Position numbers and translations under genes: made by a program. Positions 16,161 to 25,800 of a stretch of DNA of 64,000 nt are shown here, piece after piece (within the stretch, counting starts at the first letter, position 1; every line of letters begins with the position of its first letter). The DNA comes from an uncultured Methanomassiliicoccales archaeon (GTDB lineage: Archaea > Thermoplasmatota > Thermoplasmata > Methanomassiliicoccales > Methanomethylophilaceae). The stretch is from NCBI GenBank assembly GCA_959597175.1, contig CAUFXM010000006.1, positions 1 to 64,000 of the forward strand, read 5' to 3'. Below the pieces are notes generated by a model. The model saw nothing but the letters and a program-made list of their open reading frames with translations. It searched no databases and was not told where the DNA came from.

Positions 16161-16182
16161 ACCGGGTCCCCTGCGACCCGGT
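16161..16182. terminator. bidirectional hairpin terminator
   Basis: ACCGGGTC / GACCCGGT with a 6-nt loop between the convergent eS8 and PhlG-like genes. Confidence 0.6.
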
Positions 16183-16189
16183 GATTCTA

Positions 16190-16933
16190 TCATCCCTTCT
16201 TCGGACCGTACCTCCTGTACATGTCAGGCAGGATGTCGCCCAGCGCGGAGTACTCCCTGTAGCACTTCAGACCGTGCATCATGAGCGTGTGACGGTTGAA
16301 CGACACGAGGCGCTGGAACAGGCTCGGCTCGTCCCACCCCATCCACATGCGGCACGAGAAGCGGACCCCGTCCCCCTCTCCGAACATCATGTAGACCAGG
16401 TCCGCATGGTGTATCCTGCCCTTGCGCGACATCACCCTTCCGCAGTATACCAGGGGGTTCCCGGCGGACGCGATTTCCTCCTCCGTGTACCCGAACGCCG
16501 AAGGATTCTCTATCTCCACCCTGAAGGGTATCAGGTTGCCCTCGTAGATCTGCTCCGGGTACAGGGTGTACGGACGGAACTCCGGCTGGACGTCCGCCTC
16601 GAAGTAGTCCGCACAGGACTCGTCGTAGGTGAGCATCTGGTTGCTGTCCGGGAGCCAGGTGCGGTATGCGTCCGGATGACCCGGGTACCACCATTCCCAC
16701 CAGCTCACCATGTCCAGGGTGACGTCTGGGATGAGGCACGACACAGCGACCATCCCGCGGGCATCGTCCAGTATCTCCGACCCGTTCTCCATGCGGAGGG
16801 CCGGATCGGTGAGCATCCTCAGGCGGTCCTCGTAAAGAAGACGCGTGATGCCTCCGTCCCTGAACGACATGACGATGTCGTCGGGGACATCCACAAGATC
16901 CGACGGGTCGGGGAAATCCAGAAGGGACTTCAT
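16190..16933 (-). CDS. PhlG/phloretin-hydrolase-like protein (DAPG hydrolase domain)
   Basis: A 247-residue protein. The stretch MVSWWEWWYPGHPDAYRTWL (residues 91-110) resembles the metal-binding core of the 2,4-diacetylphloroglucinol hydrolase family, which cleaves carbon-carbon bonds in acylated phloroglucinols; the C-terminal LMMHGLKCYREYSALGDIL fits the family's conserved tail. The natural substrate in a methanogen is unknown. A reverse-strand TATA box (16955-16962) is 22-29 nt before ATG 16933, favouring that start over ATG 16948. Divergent from srp19. Confidence 0.65.
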   Translation of the reverse strand: MKSLLDFPDPSDLVDVPDDIVMSFRDGGITRLLYEDRLRMLTDPALRMENGSEILDDARGMVAVSCLIPDVTLDMVSWWEWWYPGHPDAYRTWLPDSNQMLTYDESCADYFEADVQPEFRPYTLYPEQIYEGNLIPFRVEIENPSAFGYTEEEIASAGNPLVYCGRVMSRKGRIHHADLVYMMFGEGDGVRFSCRMWMGWDEPSLFQRLVSFNRHTLMMHGLKCYREYSALGDILPDMYRRYGPKKG

Positions 16934-16954
16934 GGTGCCGTAACGCAACCTCGG

Positions 16955-16962
16955 TATTTATT
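16955..16962 (-). promoter_or_regulatory. TATA box of PhlG-like gene
   Basis: Reads AATAAATA on the reverse strand, about 25 nt before ATG 16933 (leaderless). Confidence 0.55.
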
Positions 16963-17015
16963 GGTCTTCGGAGGGAGGGTCCGCACACTGTTCGGACGAA
17001 CGCTCGTCGCCAAGT

Positions 17016-17023
17016 AATAAATA
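17016..17023 (+). promoter_or_regulatory. TATA box of srp19
   Basis: AATAAATA about 24-31 nt before ATG 17047, consistent with a leaderless transcript. Confidence 0.6.
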
Positions 17024-17046
17024 GGCTCTCGGGATTGAGAACATCC

Positions 17047-17343
17047 ATGGCATACGATCCGGATGTTGCAATAACGCTCTGGCCGGAGTACTTCGACATC
17101 AACCGCACCAGGTCAGAGGGCAGGAGGCTCCCCAAGGAGCTGTGCGTGCCCAACCCGGATCTGGACATCATTGCCAAGGGCGCGATGATCCTCGACCTCG
17201 AATACGAGGTCCGCGAGGACATGTCCTATCCCAAGGCGCCACGCTCCAGACACGGCTGCGTCAAGGTCGAGAGGGGCGTGATGTCCAAGACCGAGCTCCT
17301 CCCCAGAATCGGGGAGATCCTCGTGAGCAACCAGGGGAAGTGA
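17047..17343 (+). CDS. srp19: signal recognition particle 19-kDa subunit
   Basis: 98 residues. Typical features are LWPEYFDINRTRSEGRRLP near the N-terminus and RHGCVKVE in the middle, matching SRP19, which binds 7S RNA helices 6 and 8 and prepares it for SRP54. ATG 17047 is preferred to TTG 17035 because of the TATA spacing. Followed after 4 bp by the NAD(P)HX repair gene, probably one transcript. Confidence 0.93.
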   Translation: MAYDPDVAITLWPEYFDINRTRSEGRRLPKELCVPNPDLDIIAKGAMILDLEYEVREDMSYPKAPRSRHGCVKVERGVMSKTELLPRIGEILVSNQGK

Positions 17344-17347
17344 TGTT

Positions 17348-18727
17348 TTGATCAGCTCCCTGGACTCCAGGGTGATGGACGCCAACTGCGAGGCCCTGGG
17401 CATATCCGTGACGACCCTCATGGGCAATGCGGGGAAGGCCGTCGCTGATTTCCTGATTAGCCGGTACCCCGGCAAGAGGACGCTCTTCGTTTGCGGCCCC
17501 GGGAACAACGGCGGTGACGGATTCGCAGCAGCCTGCCTCATGGACCCGCAGACGGTGACCGTGTCCCTTCTGAAGAAACCATCCGAGATACACTCCGACG
17601 CCTCCTGGCACTTCTATTCGGAGCTCAGGTGTCCGATAGCCGAATACTCAAAGGTCAGGCTTGATGACTACGAGGTTATCGTCGACTGCGCCCTTGGAAC
17701 TGGTATGAGCGGAAGGGTCAGGGAGCCCTACAGAGGTTTCATAGACAGCGCACTGACAGCCGGCATCCCGGTGGTATCCGTGGATGTGCCGTCAGGGCTC
17801 GGGTCCGACATCGCGATAAAACCTGTGGCCACGGTCACATTCCACGATGCCAAGGACGGCATGACCCGCGACAACTGCGGGGAAATGGTGATAGCGGACA
17901 TCGGGATCCCCGCCGAGGCGGTGGACGTCACCGGCCCCGGGGACATGCTCAGGTATCCGGTGCCTGGCGGAGACAGCCACAAGGGGGACAACGGCAGACT
18001 GATGGTCATCGCAGGGGGCCCTTACTTCGGGGCTCCGATCATGGCCTCGATGTCGGCACTCCGCACCGGTGCGGACATCGTCAGACTGTACTCCCCTGCA
18101 TCCATCCACGACATCGTGGCCCAGACCAACCCGGTCCTCATGGTCACACCCCTCCCGGGGAACGAGCTTGGATGCGAATCGGTGGACCTCCTTCTCGAGG
18201 AGTCGGAGGGATACGACACCGTCCTGATCGGTCCTGGCCTCGGCACCTCCGAGGGCACGATGGAAGCGGTGAGACGCTTCGTGTCCGGATGCGGCAAGCC
18301 CATCGTCATAGATGCCGACGGGATAACCGCCGTAGCCGGCATGAGGTTCGCGGCACCGACAGTCCTGACCCCCCACAGGGGGGAGTTCAGGAGATTGGGA
18401 GGATGCTGCGACGTCAGAGAGCTGGCTGAGAGACTGAACGCCACCATCCTCCTCAAGGGATCCACCGACGAGGTATCGGACGGAAGACGCATCAGATGCA
18501 ACAGGACCGGCACACCGGCGATGACCGGCGCTGGTACCGGGGACGTACTGGCAGGATGCGTCGCCGCACTGATGTCCAAGGGCATGTCCCCGTTCGACGC
18601 CGCCTGCCTCGGTGCCTACATATGCGGACTGGCCGGCGAGAGGGCGGCGGACGAGAACTCATACGGAACGATAGCCACGGACGTTATTGGCGAGATTCCG
18701 CACGTCCTGAGGGACATGCTGAGATGA
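17348..18727 (+). CDS. nnrD: bifunctional NAD(P)HX epimerase / ADP-dependent dehydratase
   Basis: A 459-residue fusion. The N-terminal YjeF_N epimerase domain (about 1-205) has FVCGPGNNGGDGFAAA and VDVPSGLGSD. The C-terminal carbohydrate-kinase-like dehydratase (about 215-459) has TVLTPHRGEF and TGAGTGDVLAG. Together they repair hydrated NADH and NADPH. The start is TTG 17348 because the nearer ATG (17343) is followed at once by a stop. The stop overlaps the next ATG, coupling it to the downstream phosphoesterase. Confidence 0.93.
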   Translation: MISSLDSRVMDANCEALGISVTTLMGNAGKAVADFLISRYPGKRTLFVCGPGNNGGDGFAAACLMDPQTVTVSLLKKPSEIHSDASWHFYSELRCPIAEYSKVRLDDYEVIVDCALGTGMSGRVREPYRGFIDSALTAGIPVVSVDVPSGLGSDIAIKPVATVTFHDAKDGMTRDNCGEMVIADIGIPAEAVDVTGPGDMLRYPVPGGDSHKGDNGRLMVIAGGPYFGAPIMASMSALRTGADIVRLYSPASIHDIVAQTNPVLMVTPLPGNELGCESVDLLLEESEGYDTVLIGPGLGTSEGTMEAVRRFVSGCGKPIVIDADGITAVAGMRFAAPTVLTPHRGEFRRLGGCCDVRELAERLNATILLKGSTDEVSDGRRIRCNRTGTPAMTGAGTGDVLAGCVAALMSKGMSPFDAACLGAYICGLAGERAADENSYGTIATDVIGEIPHVLRDMLR

Positions 18728-19524
18728 CCGAGATACAGCCGGTATACGGCATACCCGCGCTGAAGGTGGAGAACTGCCTCGTGATCGGCGACCTGCACAT
18801 CGGCGTGGAGTCGCATCTCAGATCGAAGGGCTTCCATCTCGTGTCGCATACATCCGACATGCACGACGCGATCCTGGATGCGGCGGACGACGACGTCACC
18901 AGGCTGATAGTCATCGGGGATGTGAAGGATTCGGTCCCCGGATCCACCAAACAGGAATACCGCGAGATCCCGGACTTCTTCGAGAGCCTGTTCGAGAGGT
19001 TCGACATGATCGACGTTGTCCGCGGGAACCACGACACCAGCATCGAGGAGTTCCTACCGGGGACGGTGAAGATACGCCCCGCCACCGGGTTGAGACTCGG
19101 CGATGTCGGATTCGTTCATGGACACACCTGGCCGTCGCAGGATGTGATGGGATGCTCCACCCTGGTCATGGCCCACAACCATCCGGCTGTCATGTTCAGG
19201 GATGGGGTAGGCCGCCAGATGACCGAGCCCTGCTGGTTCAGGGGGAGGTTCTCCGAGGACGCCTCCGATGAACGTTACCCGGAACTCCCGGAGAGGTTCA
19301 TCGTGGTGCCGGCGTTCAACAGGATGCTTGGTGGCTCGCCGGTCAACGTGGTAGGCGAAGACCTGCTGGGGCCGATACTCAACAGCGACCTCCTCGACCT
19401 GGACGAGGCCCACTTATACCTTCTGGACGGCCTGGACCTGGGTCGCAGGGCCGATCTGATGATCGACGGTAGGAAAACGGGCAGGTTCAAGAGCAGCCCG
19501 CAGAGAAGGGCGAAGTACTCCTGA
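18724..19524 (+). CDS. metallophosphoesterase (archaeal helicase-associated type)
   Basis: A 266-residue protein with IGDLHIGVE, IGDVKDS, RGNHD, FVHGHTWP and MAHNHPA in order, all calcineurin-type metal ligands. Relatives in archaea are annotated as phosphoesterases often linked to DNA-repair helicases; function is not settled. It overlaps the NAD(P)HX repair gene by 4 bp (ATGA), so the three genes from srp19 probably form one operon. Confidence 0.85.
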   Translation: MTEIQPVYGIPALKVENCLVIGDLHIGVESHLRSKGFHLVSHTSDMHDAILDAADDDVTRLIVIGDVKDSVPGSTKQEYREIPDFFESLFERFDMIDVVRGNHDTSIEEFLPGTVKIRPATGLRLGDVGFVHGHTWPSQDVMGCSTLVMAHNHPAVMFRDGVGRQMTEPCWFRGRFSEDASDERYPELPERFIVVPAFNRMLGGSPVNVVGEDLLGPILNSDLLDLDEAHLYLLDGLDLGRRADLMIDGRKTGRFKSSPQRRAKYS

Positions 19525-19593
19525 TCCGAGGATCATCCCCAACGTATGCCGGTGCGGAATCCGGTCATCGGACGAATCTGGAAGATGGAAAGG

Positions 19594-19615
19594 ATTGAGG
19601 GGTTTCCCCCTCAAT
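19594..19615. terminator. bidirectional terminator between convergent genes
   Basis: ATTGAGGGG / CCCCTCAAT, 9-bp perfect stem with a TTTC loop, between the phosphoesterase and mvhA 3' ends. Confidence 0.65.
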
Positions 19616-19625
19616 GTTTGGTTTA

Positions 19626-21143
19626 TCAGTTGCGGCTGATGGTGTCGTAGACCGAGCCGTCGGAGTTCCTGATCACAGCGGTCAGGGGCATCTGTCCGGG
19701 CAGAGCGTGGGTCGCGCAGGAGTTGCAGGGGTCGTAAGCCCTGAACGCCATCTCGACCATGTTCAGCAGACCGGGGGAGACCTCGAAGTTGTGGATCAGG
19801 GCCTTGGCCACCTTGGCGACGTCCATGCAGATGGGGCCGTTGTTGTTGGTGGTTCCGACGACCATGTTGCAGGCGGTGACGATTCCGTTCTCGTCGCAGG
19901 TGTAGTCGTGGGTCAGGGTTCCGCGGGGAGCCTCGACGCAGCCGACTCCGCGTCCGCCGGGCACGATGTCCTTCTGCTTGATGTCGCCGTTGGTCAGGTC
20001 GGGGTTCTGAGCGTCCTCGAGGCACTTCTCGGCGCAGCACAGCATCTCGATGATCCTTGCCCAGTGGGTGACCAGGGTGTGCTGGCAGGGTCCCTCGACT
20101 CCGGCGTCCTTCAGGATGCCGCGGTACTCCTGCAGAGCGTCGTTGGCCAGGGGCGTGGGCATCTCCTTGCACACGTTGAGCCTGGACAGGGGTGAGGCCC
20201 TGTAGAGTCCGCTGTCGGGTCCGTCGACCAGTCCCTTGTATCCAGGGTTCCTCAGGTAGGGGAACTTCTCGTAGGACCAGGGCTCGACGGCCTCGGCGAT
20301 GTTGTCGAGGTAGTCGTAGGGGTCGTACAGGTTGGTCTGCTCGCCCTTCTGGTTGACGACCTTGACCTTTCCGTCATGGATCTCGAACTGGTCCTTGTCG
20401 TTGACCAGACCCATGTGGTAGGTCTCGTGGTAGTACAGGTCCTTGTTGAGGACGATGTCCATGTACTCCTTGTTGCCCAGGACGACGTCCTTGAACACCT
20501 GCATGGAGGTCTTGGCGAACTCCACCATGTCCTCGGCGAAGGCGATGATCTGCTTCTGCTCCTCCTTGGTGACTGCCTTGGAGACTCCACCGGGCACTCC
20601 CATCAGGGGGTGCGTGGGCTTACCACCGATGATGGCCTGGATGTTCTGGGCCTCACGGCGGGTCTTGACGACGGCGGTTCCGAGCTCGAGACCGACATGT
20701 CCGATGACCCCGAGGACGTTCCTCTCCGCCGCGGGGGCGGCGGGTCCGCACACGAAGTCGGGCGCGGCCAGAGCGTAGAAGTGCGCGATGTGGCTGTGCA
20801 CGAAGTGGGCGTTGTAGAACGTGTCCCTGATCAGGTACGCCGTGTCGGTGGGCTTGGTGTTGTAGCACCCGTCGATGGCCTTGGTGGAGGCCATGTGGTG
20901 GGCACCGGGGCACACACCGCAGAGCCTGGCGGTGATCTGGTTGAGCTCGGTGACCTTCCTGCCGATGCAGAACCTCTCGAATCCCCTCAGCTCGGGGACC
21001 TGCCAGTACGCGTTCTGGACGTCTCCCTTGTCATCCAGGAAGATCTCAATCTTCCCGTGTCCCTCGAGACGGGTGATCGGATCGACCGTCACGCGGTTCC
21101 CGGAGACTTTCTGCTTGTCATCCCAAATTACAGGTCCGGACAT
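19626..21143 (-). CDS. mvhA: F420-non-reducing [NiFe] hydrogenase large subunit MvhA
   Basis: 505 residues. The nickel-binding motifs are RLCGVCPGAHH (Cys75, Cys78) and DPCNSCATH (Cys473, Cys476, His479). A 26-residue tail follows His479, to be removed by a maturation protease after Ni insertion. The enzyme oxidises H2 and passes electrons through MvhG and MvhD to HdrA, where bifurcation reduces CoM-S-S-CoB and ferredoxin. Last gene of the reverse-strand hdrA-mvhD-mvhG-mvhA operon, ending in a strong bidirectional hairpin. Confidence 0.96.
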   Translation of the reverse strand: MSGPVIWDDKQKVSGNRVTVDPITRLEGHGKIEIFLDDKGDVQNAYWQVPELRGFERFCIGRKVTELNQITARLCGVCPGAHHMASTKAIDGCYNTKPTDTAYLIRDTFYNAHFVHSHIAHFYALAAPDFVCGPAAPAAERNVLGVIGHVGLELGTAVVKTRREAQNIQAIIGGKPTHPLMGVPGGVSKAVTKEEQKQIIAFAEDMVEFAKTSMQVFKDVVLGNKEYMDIVLNKDLYYHETYHMGLVNDKDQFEIHDGKVKVVNQKGEQTNLYDPYDYLDNIAEAVEPWSYEKFPYLRNPGYKGLVDGPDSGLYRASPLSRLNVCKEMPTPLANDALQEYRGILKDAGVEGPCQHTLVTHWARIIEMLCCAEKCLEDAQNPDLTNGDIKQKDIVPGGRGVGCVEAPRGTLTHDYTCDENGIVTACNMVVGTTNNNGPICMDVAKVAKALIHNFEVSPGLLNMVEMAFRAYDPCNSCATHALPGQMPLTAVIRNSDGSVYDTISRN

Positions 21144-21144
21144 T

Positions 21145-22461
21145 TCACTGACCTCCTTCCTTGACTGCCCTCTTGATGAGGGACTTTCCGAGTGTGTAGG
21201 CGTAGAAGTACCCGAGCGGGTCCTTGATGGTGCTCATGATCTTGATGATCTCGTCCTCGCCGCAGGTCGGGTCCTCGTCCAGGACGGGGAACAGCGAAGC
21301 GACGGCGGTGAACATACTGGCACCCTGCTCCTGCACATCGGGCGAGGGGCCGTAGCATCCGCGGCAGGGCTGTCCCGCCCTGGTGCATCTGGCTCCGCAT
21401 CCGCCCATGGTGGCGGGTCCGAGGCACAGGATTCCCTGGTCCATCAGGCACACTCCGTCCTTGATATCGACCTCGTGGGGCTCCTTGATCTCGGTGATCC
21501 TGGCGTTCTCCTTCTTCCTGGGGCACTCCTCGCAGAGCGTCTTGGTGGTGATTCCGATCTCGGTTCCCTTGGGCGGGAGGGGGACCCCGTTGTAGACGAA
21601 GTCCGCCACGGCCTTCAGCATCTGGCTGATGGACTCGGGGAGAGGCGGGCATCCGGGGATGCTGTAGTCGACGTCGATCACCTGGTCCAGGGTCTTGACG
21701 GTGTCGTACAGCGTGGGGATGGTCAGCTCTCCCTCGGGGGCCTGGTACGAGGTCTGGGGGATCACGGGCGCGTCCTTGTGGTAGTCGGCCTGGAAGCTGG
21801 CAGAGGACGTCGTCTTGGTGTAGACGTAGTCCAGGACCTCCTCCGCTCCGCCGGGGACCAGGTTGGCCAGGGCGGGGCTGCCTCCGAAGCAGGCGCAGGT
21901 TCCGTAGGAGACCACGATCTGGGACTTCTGCCTCAGCAGCTTGACCATGTGCTCGTTCTCCGAGTTCCTGATGGCGCCGGAGATGATGGAGACGGTGATC
22001 TCGCCGTCGTTCATGGCGGCGATGTCCTTCTCCTTCCCGTCGGCGGCGATGGGCCACATGACGATGTCGGCCATGTCGCCGACTGTGAGCAGCCTCTCGT
22101 GGGTGTCCAGGAGGGAGACGTCGCAGCCTCCGCAGGCGGCGGCCCAGTAGACGGCCAGCTTGATCTTCCCGCCCGGAGGTGCTCCGGGGAGGAGGGGGCC
22201 CAGGTCGGCGGCGGGGAGGATGGCGTCCTTGGGGATCTTGTCATCCTCGGCGGTCGCGACGGGGGGCACGATGAAGGCGTAGGGGTCGGGGTTGCCGCCC
22301 TCGGCCTTGGGTGCCGCCTTGGGTGCCTCTGCGGGCTTGGCGGCGGGAGCCTCGGCCTTGAAGGACGCCTTGGTGGACGCGGGGTCTACCTTGGGCTTCT
22401 CGGCGGGCTTCGCCTCCTTTGTCTCTTCCTTCTTCTTGAACAGCTTGTCAAAGAATCCCAT
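21145..22461 (-). CDS. mvhG: [NiFe] hydrogenase small subunit MvhG with N-terminal extension
   Basis: 438 residues, about 130 longer than typical MvhG. Residues 1-98 are an added segment: amphipathic MGFFDKLFKKKEE followed by a Lys/Ala/Pro-rich linker. The hydrogenase part begins near 99 with YWAAACGGCDVS (proximal cluster Cys), continues with YGTCACFGG and GCPPLPE, and ends with Cys-rich CTRAGQPCRGCYG. It relays electrons between MvhA and MvhD. The extension has no counterpart in the classical enzyme and could act as a membrane tether or docking arm (inference). The start codon overlaps the mvhD stop. Confidence 0.94.
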   Translation of the reverse strand: MGFFDKLFKKKEETKEAKPAEKPKVDPASTKASFKAEAPAAKPAEAPKAAPKAEGGNPDPYAFIVPPVATAEDDKIPKDAILPAADLGPLLPGAPPGGKIKLAVYWAAACGGCDVSLLDTHERLLTVGDMADIVMWPIAADGKEKDIAAMNDGEITVSIISGAIRNSENEHMVKLLRQKSQIVVSYGTCACFGGSPALANLVPGGAEEVLDYVYTKTTSSASFQADYHKDAPVIPQTSYQAPEGELTIPTLYDTVKTLDQVIDVDYSIPGCPPLPESISQMLKAVADFVYNGVPLPPKGTEIGITTKTLCEECPRKKENARITEIKEPHEVDIKDGVCLMDQGILCLGPATMGGCGARCTRAGQPCRGCYGPSPDVQEQGASMFTAVASLFPVLDEDPTCGEDEIIKIMSTIKDPLGYFYAYTLGKSLIKRAVKEGGQ

Positions 22462-22880
22462 CAGTTAGCCTCCTTCTGCAGGGGTGTGGGTCCGAGAGCC
22501 TTGATGGTGTCGACGAACTCCACGATAGTTTTCTGGAACTTCTCTCCCTCGGACGCGGAGACCCACTCGAGCTTGAGCCTCTTGGGGTCGAATCCGTACT
22601 GCTCCAGGACCATCCTCAGGAGGGCGATCCTCCTCCTGGCCCTGTAGTTGCCTCCGATGTAGTGGCAGTCAGCGGGGTGGCATCCGAGCACCATGACTCC
22701 GTCTGCTCCCTTGGAGAAGGCCCTGAGCACGAACTCGGGGTCGACACGCGCGGAGCACATCGTCCTGATGATACGGAAGTTGGTCGGCATCTGGAGCCTT
22801 GCGACTCCGGCTCCGTCTGCACCGGCGTAGGAGCACCAGTTGCAGCAGAACGTCACGATTCTGGGTTCGAAATCTGCCAT
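22461..22880 (-). CDS. mvhD: MvhD electron-transfer subunit, [2Fe-2S] protein
   Basis: 139 residues. CCNWCSYAGADGAG at residues 12-25 and VMVLGCHPADCHY near 64-76 carry the cysteines of the [2Fe-2S] site typical of MvhD, which links hydrogenase to HdrA. It overlaps mvhG by one base and follows hdrA by 6 bp. Confidence 0.95.
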   Translation of the reverse strand: MADFEPRIVTFCCNWCSYAGADGAGVARLQMPTNFRIIRTMCSARVDPEFVLRAFSKGADGVMVLGCHPADCHYIGGNYRARRRIALLRMVLEQYGFDPKRLKLEWVSASEGEKFQKTIVEFVDTIKALGPTPLQKEAN

Positions 22881-22886
22881 TTGTAA

Positions 22887-25800
22887 TCACTCTCCTCCGA
22901 CGGGGTAGTCGAGGCATGCGTCGATCTCGGCGATGATCTGCTTGTTCCTGAAGCCTCTCTGCTCCATCGCACCGGCGGGACAGGACGCGACACAGCATCC
23001 GCATCCCTTGCACAGACCGGGGTTGACGTAGCTCTTGAGGGCTCCGTCCGCCTGCTCGACAAGGGTGATGGCGTTGTAGTCGCAGCATCCGACGCAGACT
23101 CCGCATCCGTCGCAGCGGTCGGGGTTGGAGACGGCGGTGATACCCTCGGAGATCAGCTTGTCCTTGGAGATGACGGTCAGCATCCTGGAGGCGGCTCCGG
23201 AGGCCTGGGCGATGCACTCGTCCATGAACTTGGGCCAGTGGGCGGTTCCGGCGACGTAGACTCCCTCTGTGGCGAAGTCGACGGGCCTCAGCTTCTGGTG
23301 GGCCTCGAAGTAGAATCCGTCCTTGGAGATGGGGACCTTGACCATCTTGGCGAGGTTCTCCTTGTTCTCTCTGTCGGGAGCGATTCCGGCGGCGAGGATG
23401 ACTGTGTCGGCGGGGATCTCGACCTCGGCTCCGAGCGTGGCGTCGAAGGCCTTGACGACGTTGCCGTCGTACGCGGGGAGGTCGTTCTCCACAGGGTACC
23501 TCAGGAACTTGACGCCGAGCTGGCAGGCCCTGTAGTAGAGCTCCTCGCGGAAGGCGTATGTCCTGATGTCCTTGTGGATGATGCTGACGTTGGCCATCGG
23601 GTTGTTCATCTTGATCTGGATGGCCATCCTCAGGGACGCGGCGCAGCAGACACGGCTGCAGTAGGCGACGTCCTTGGACCTGGATCCGACGCACTGGATG
23701 AACACGACGTCCTGACCGTTGAAGGACCCATCGTCGATCTTCTTCTCGGCGACGGTCTGGGTCATGACCTTCGGGTCCTTTCCGTTGTTGTACTCGGTGG
23801 GCTCGTAGGGGCTCGCACCGACTGCGAACAGGACCACACCGACGGGGTACTCGGTTCCGTCGGAGAGCTGGAGGTTGAAGTTGCCCACGTATCCGGGGAT
23901 GTCCTTGACGGTGACTCCCTTGTGAACGGTGATCAGCTTGTTGCTCTCGACCTTCTCGATGGTCTCCTTGAGGAAGTCCTGCACGGAGACGCCGTCCTCC
24001 TTGTGGCGGAAGTTGCGGGCGAATCCTCCGAGCTCTGCCTCCTTCTCGACGAGGTGCACGGGGTATCCCTGGGCGGCGATGTCGAGTGCGGCGGTCATTC
24101 CGGTGATTCCTCCTCCGATGACGGCGGCGGCGTTGGTGACCGGGATCTCGGCTCCGACGAGGGGCTCGAGCAGGCATGCCTTGGCGATGGCCATCCTCAG
24201 CAGATCCTTGGCCTTGTTGGTGGCGGCCTCGTGCTCGTGCATGTGGATCCAGGAGCACTGGTCACGGATGTTGGCCATGTTGCACAGGTACTTGTTCAGA
24301 CCTCCGTTCCTGCAGGCCTCTCTGAAGAGGGGCTCGTGGGTCCTGGGGGTACAGGAGGCGACGACGACCCTGTTGAGGTCGTGCTCCTTGATGGCGTTGG
24401 AGATCGACTCGAGACAGTCCTGGGCGCAGGCGTACTGGGACTCCTGGGCGAGGACGACGTGGGGCAGGGTCTTGGCGTACTCCGCAACGGCGGGAACATC
24501 GACCACAGATCCGATATTGATACCGCAGTGGCAGACCCAGACTCCGACACGGGGCTCCTTGCCCTCGACGTCCTTCTCGGGCGGGTAGACCTTGGGGGCG
24601 CAGGGCTCGAAGTTGGCGTCGACGATGTAGGCACCGGCCTTGGCGGAAGCACCGCAGGCCTCGGCGACGGATGTGGGGATGTCCTTGGGAGCGGCGAAGG
24701 CACCGGTCACGAAGATACCCTTCCTGGTTGTCTCCAGGGGGTGGTAGACGGTGGTCTTGCAGAAGCCGTACTCGTTGAGCTCGATGCCGAGCATGTCGGC
24801 GAACTCCTGGGCTCCCTCGGGGGGCACGAGTCCGACGGACAGGACGACCATGTCGAACTCCTCGGAGACACCGTTGTTCTCGTCGTCGGTGTAGCTGATG
24901 GTCAACTTCTTGGTGACGGGGTCCTCCTCGACGTTGGCGACACGGGCACCCCTGTGCATCTTGATTCCGTACTCGTCCTCACCGCGGTGGATGTAGGCCT
25001 CGAACTCCTTTCCGTAGGACCTGATATCCATGAAGAAGATGTCCTCCTGGAGGTCACCGTGCTCCTTGGTGATCATGGCCTGCTTGGTTGCGTACATGCA
25101 GCACACGGAGGAGCAGTACTTCTTCCAGCCCTTCTTCTCGGACCTGGATCCGCAGCACTGGATGTACGCGATCTTCTTGGGGTCCTCTCCGCTGGAGGGA
25201 ACGACGATGTGTCCCCTGTGGGGTCCGGACGCGCACATGATCCTCTCGTACTCGATGGCGGTTACGACGTTCTGGAACCTGCCGTATCCGTACTCGGTGG
25301 CGTTGGTTGCGTTCCAGACCTGGAATCCAGGTGCGGCGATGATGGATCCGACCTCGAGGGTGATCTCCTCATCCTTGTCGTCATAGTGGATGGCGCCCTT
25401 TCCGCAGTTCTTGGCGCACAGTCCGCACTTGCCCTTCTTAATCATGTTGCAGTAGTCCTTGTCGATGATGGCGACACGGGGGACGGCCTGCGCGTGAGGG
25501 ATGTAGATGGCCTTCCTGTTGGTGAGGCCGAACTCGTACTTGTCAGGAATGTTCTTGACGGGACACTTGGCGAGACAGTCGCCGCATCCTGTACACTCCT
25601 TGGGGTTGACGTACCTTGCCTTCTTGAGGACGGTGACCTTGAAGTCCCCGGCCTCTCCCTCGACCTTCTGAACCTCATGATAGGTCAGAACATCGATGTT
25701 GGGGTGTCCGGCGCAGTCCGCCATCTTGGGCGAGAGAATGCATGCGGAACAGTCGTTCGTCGGGAAAGTCTTGTCCAGACGGCACATCACTCCACCGATG

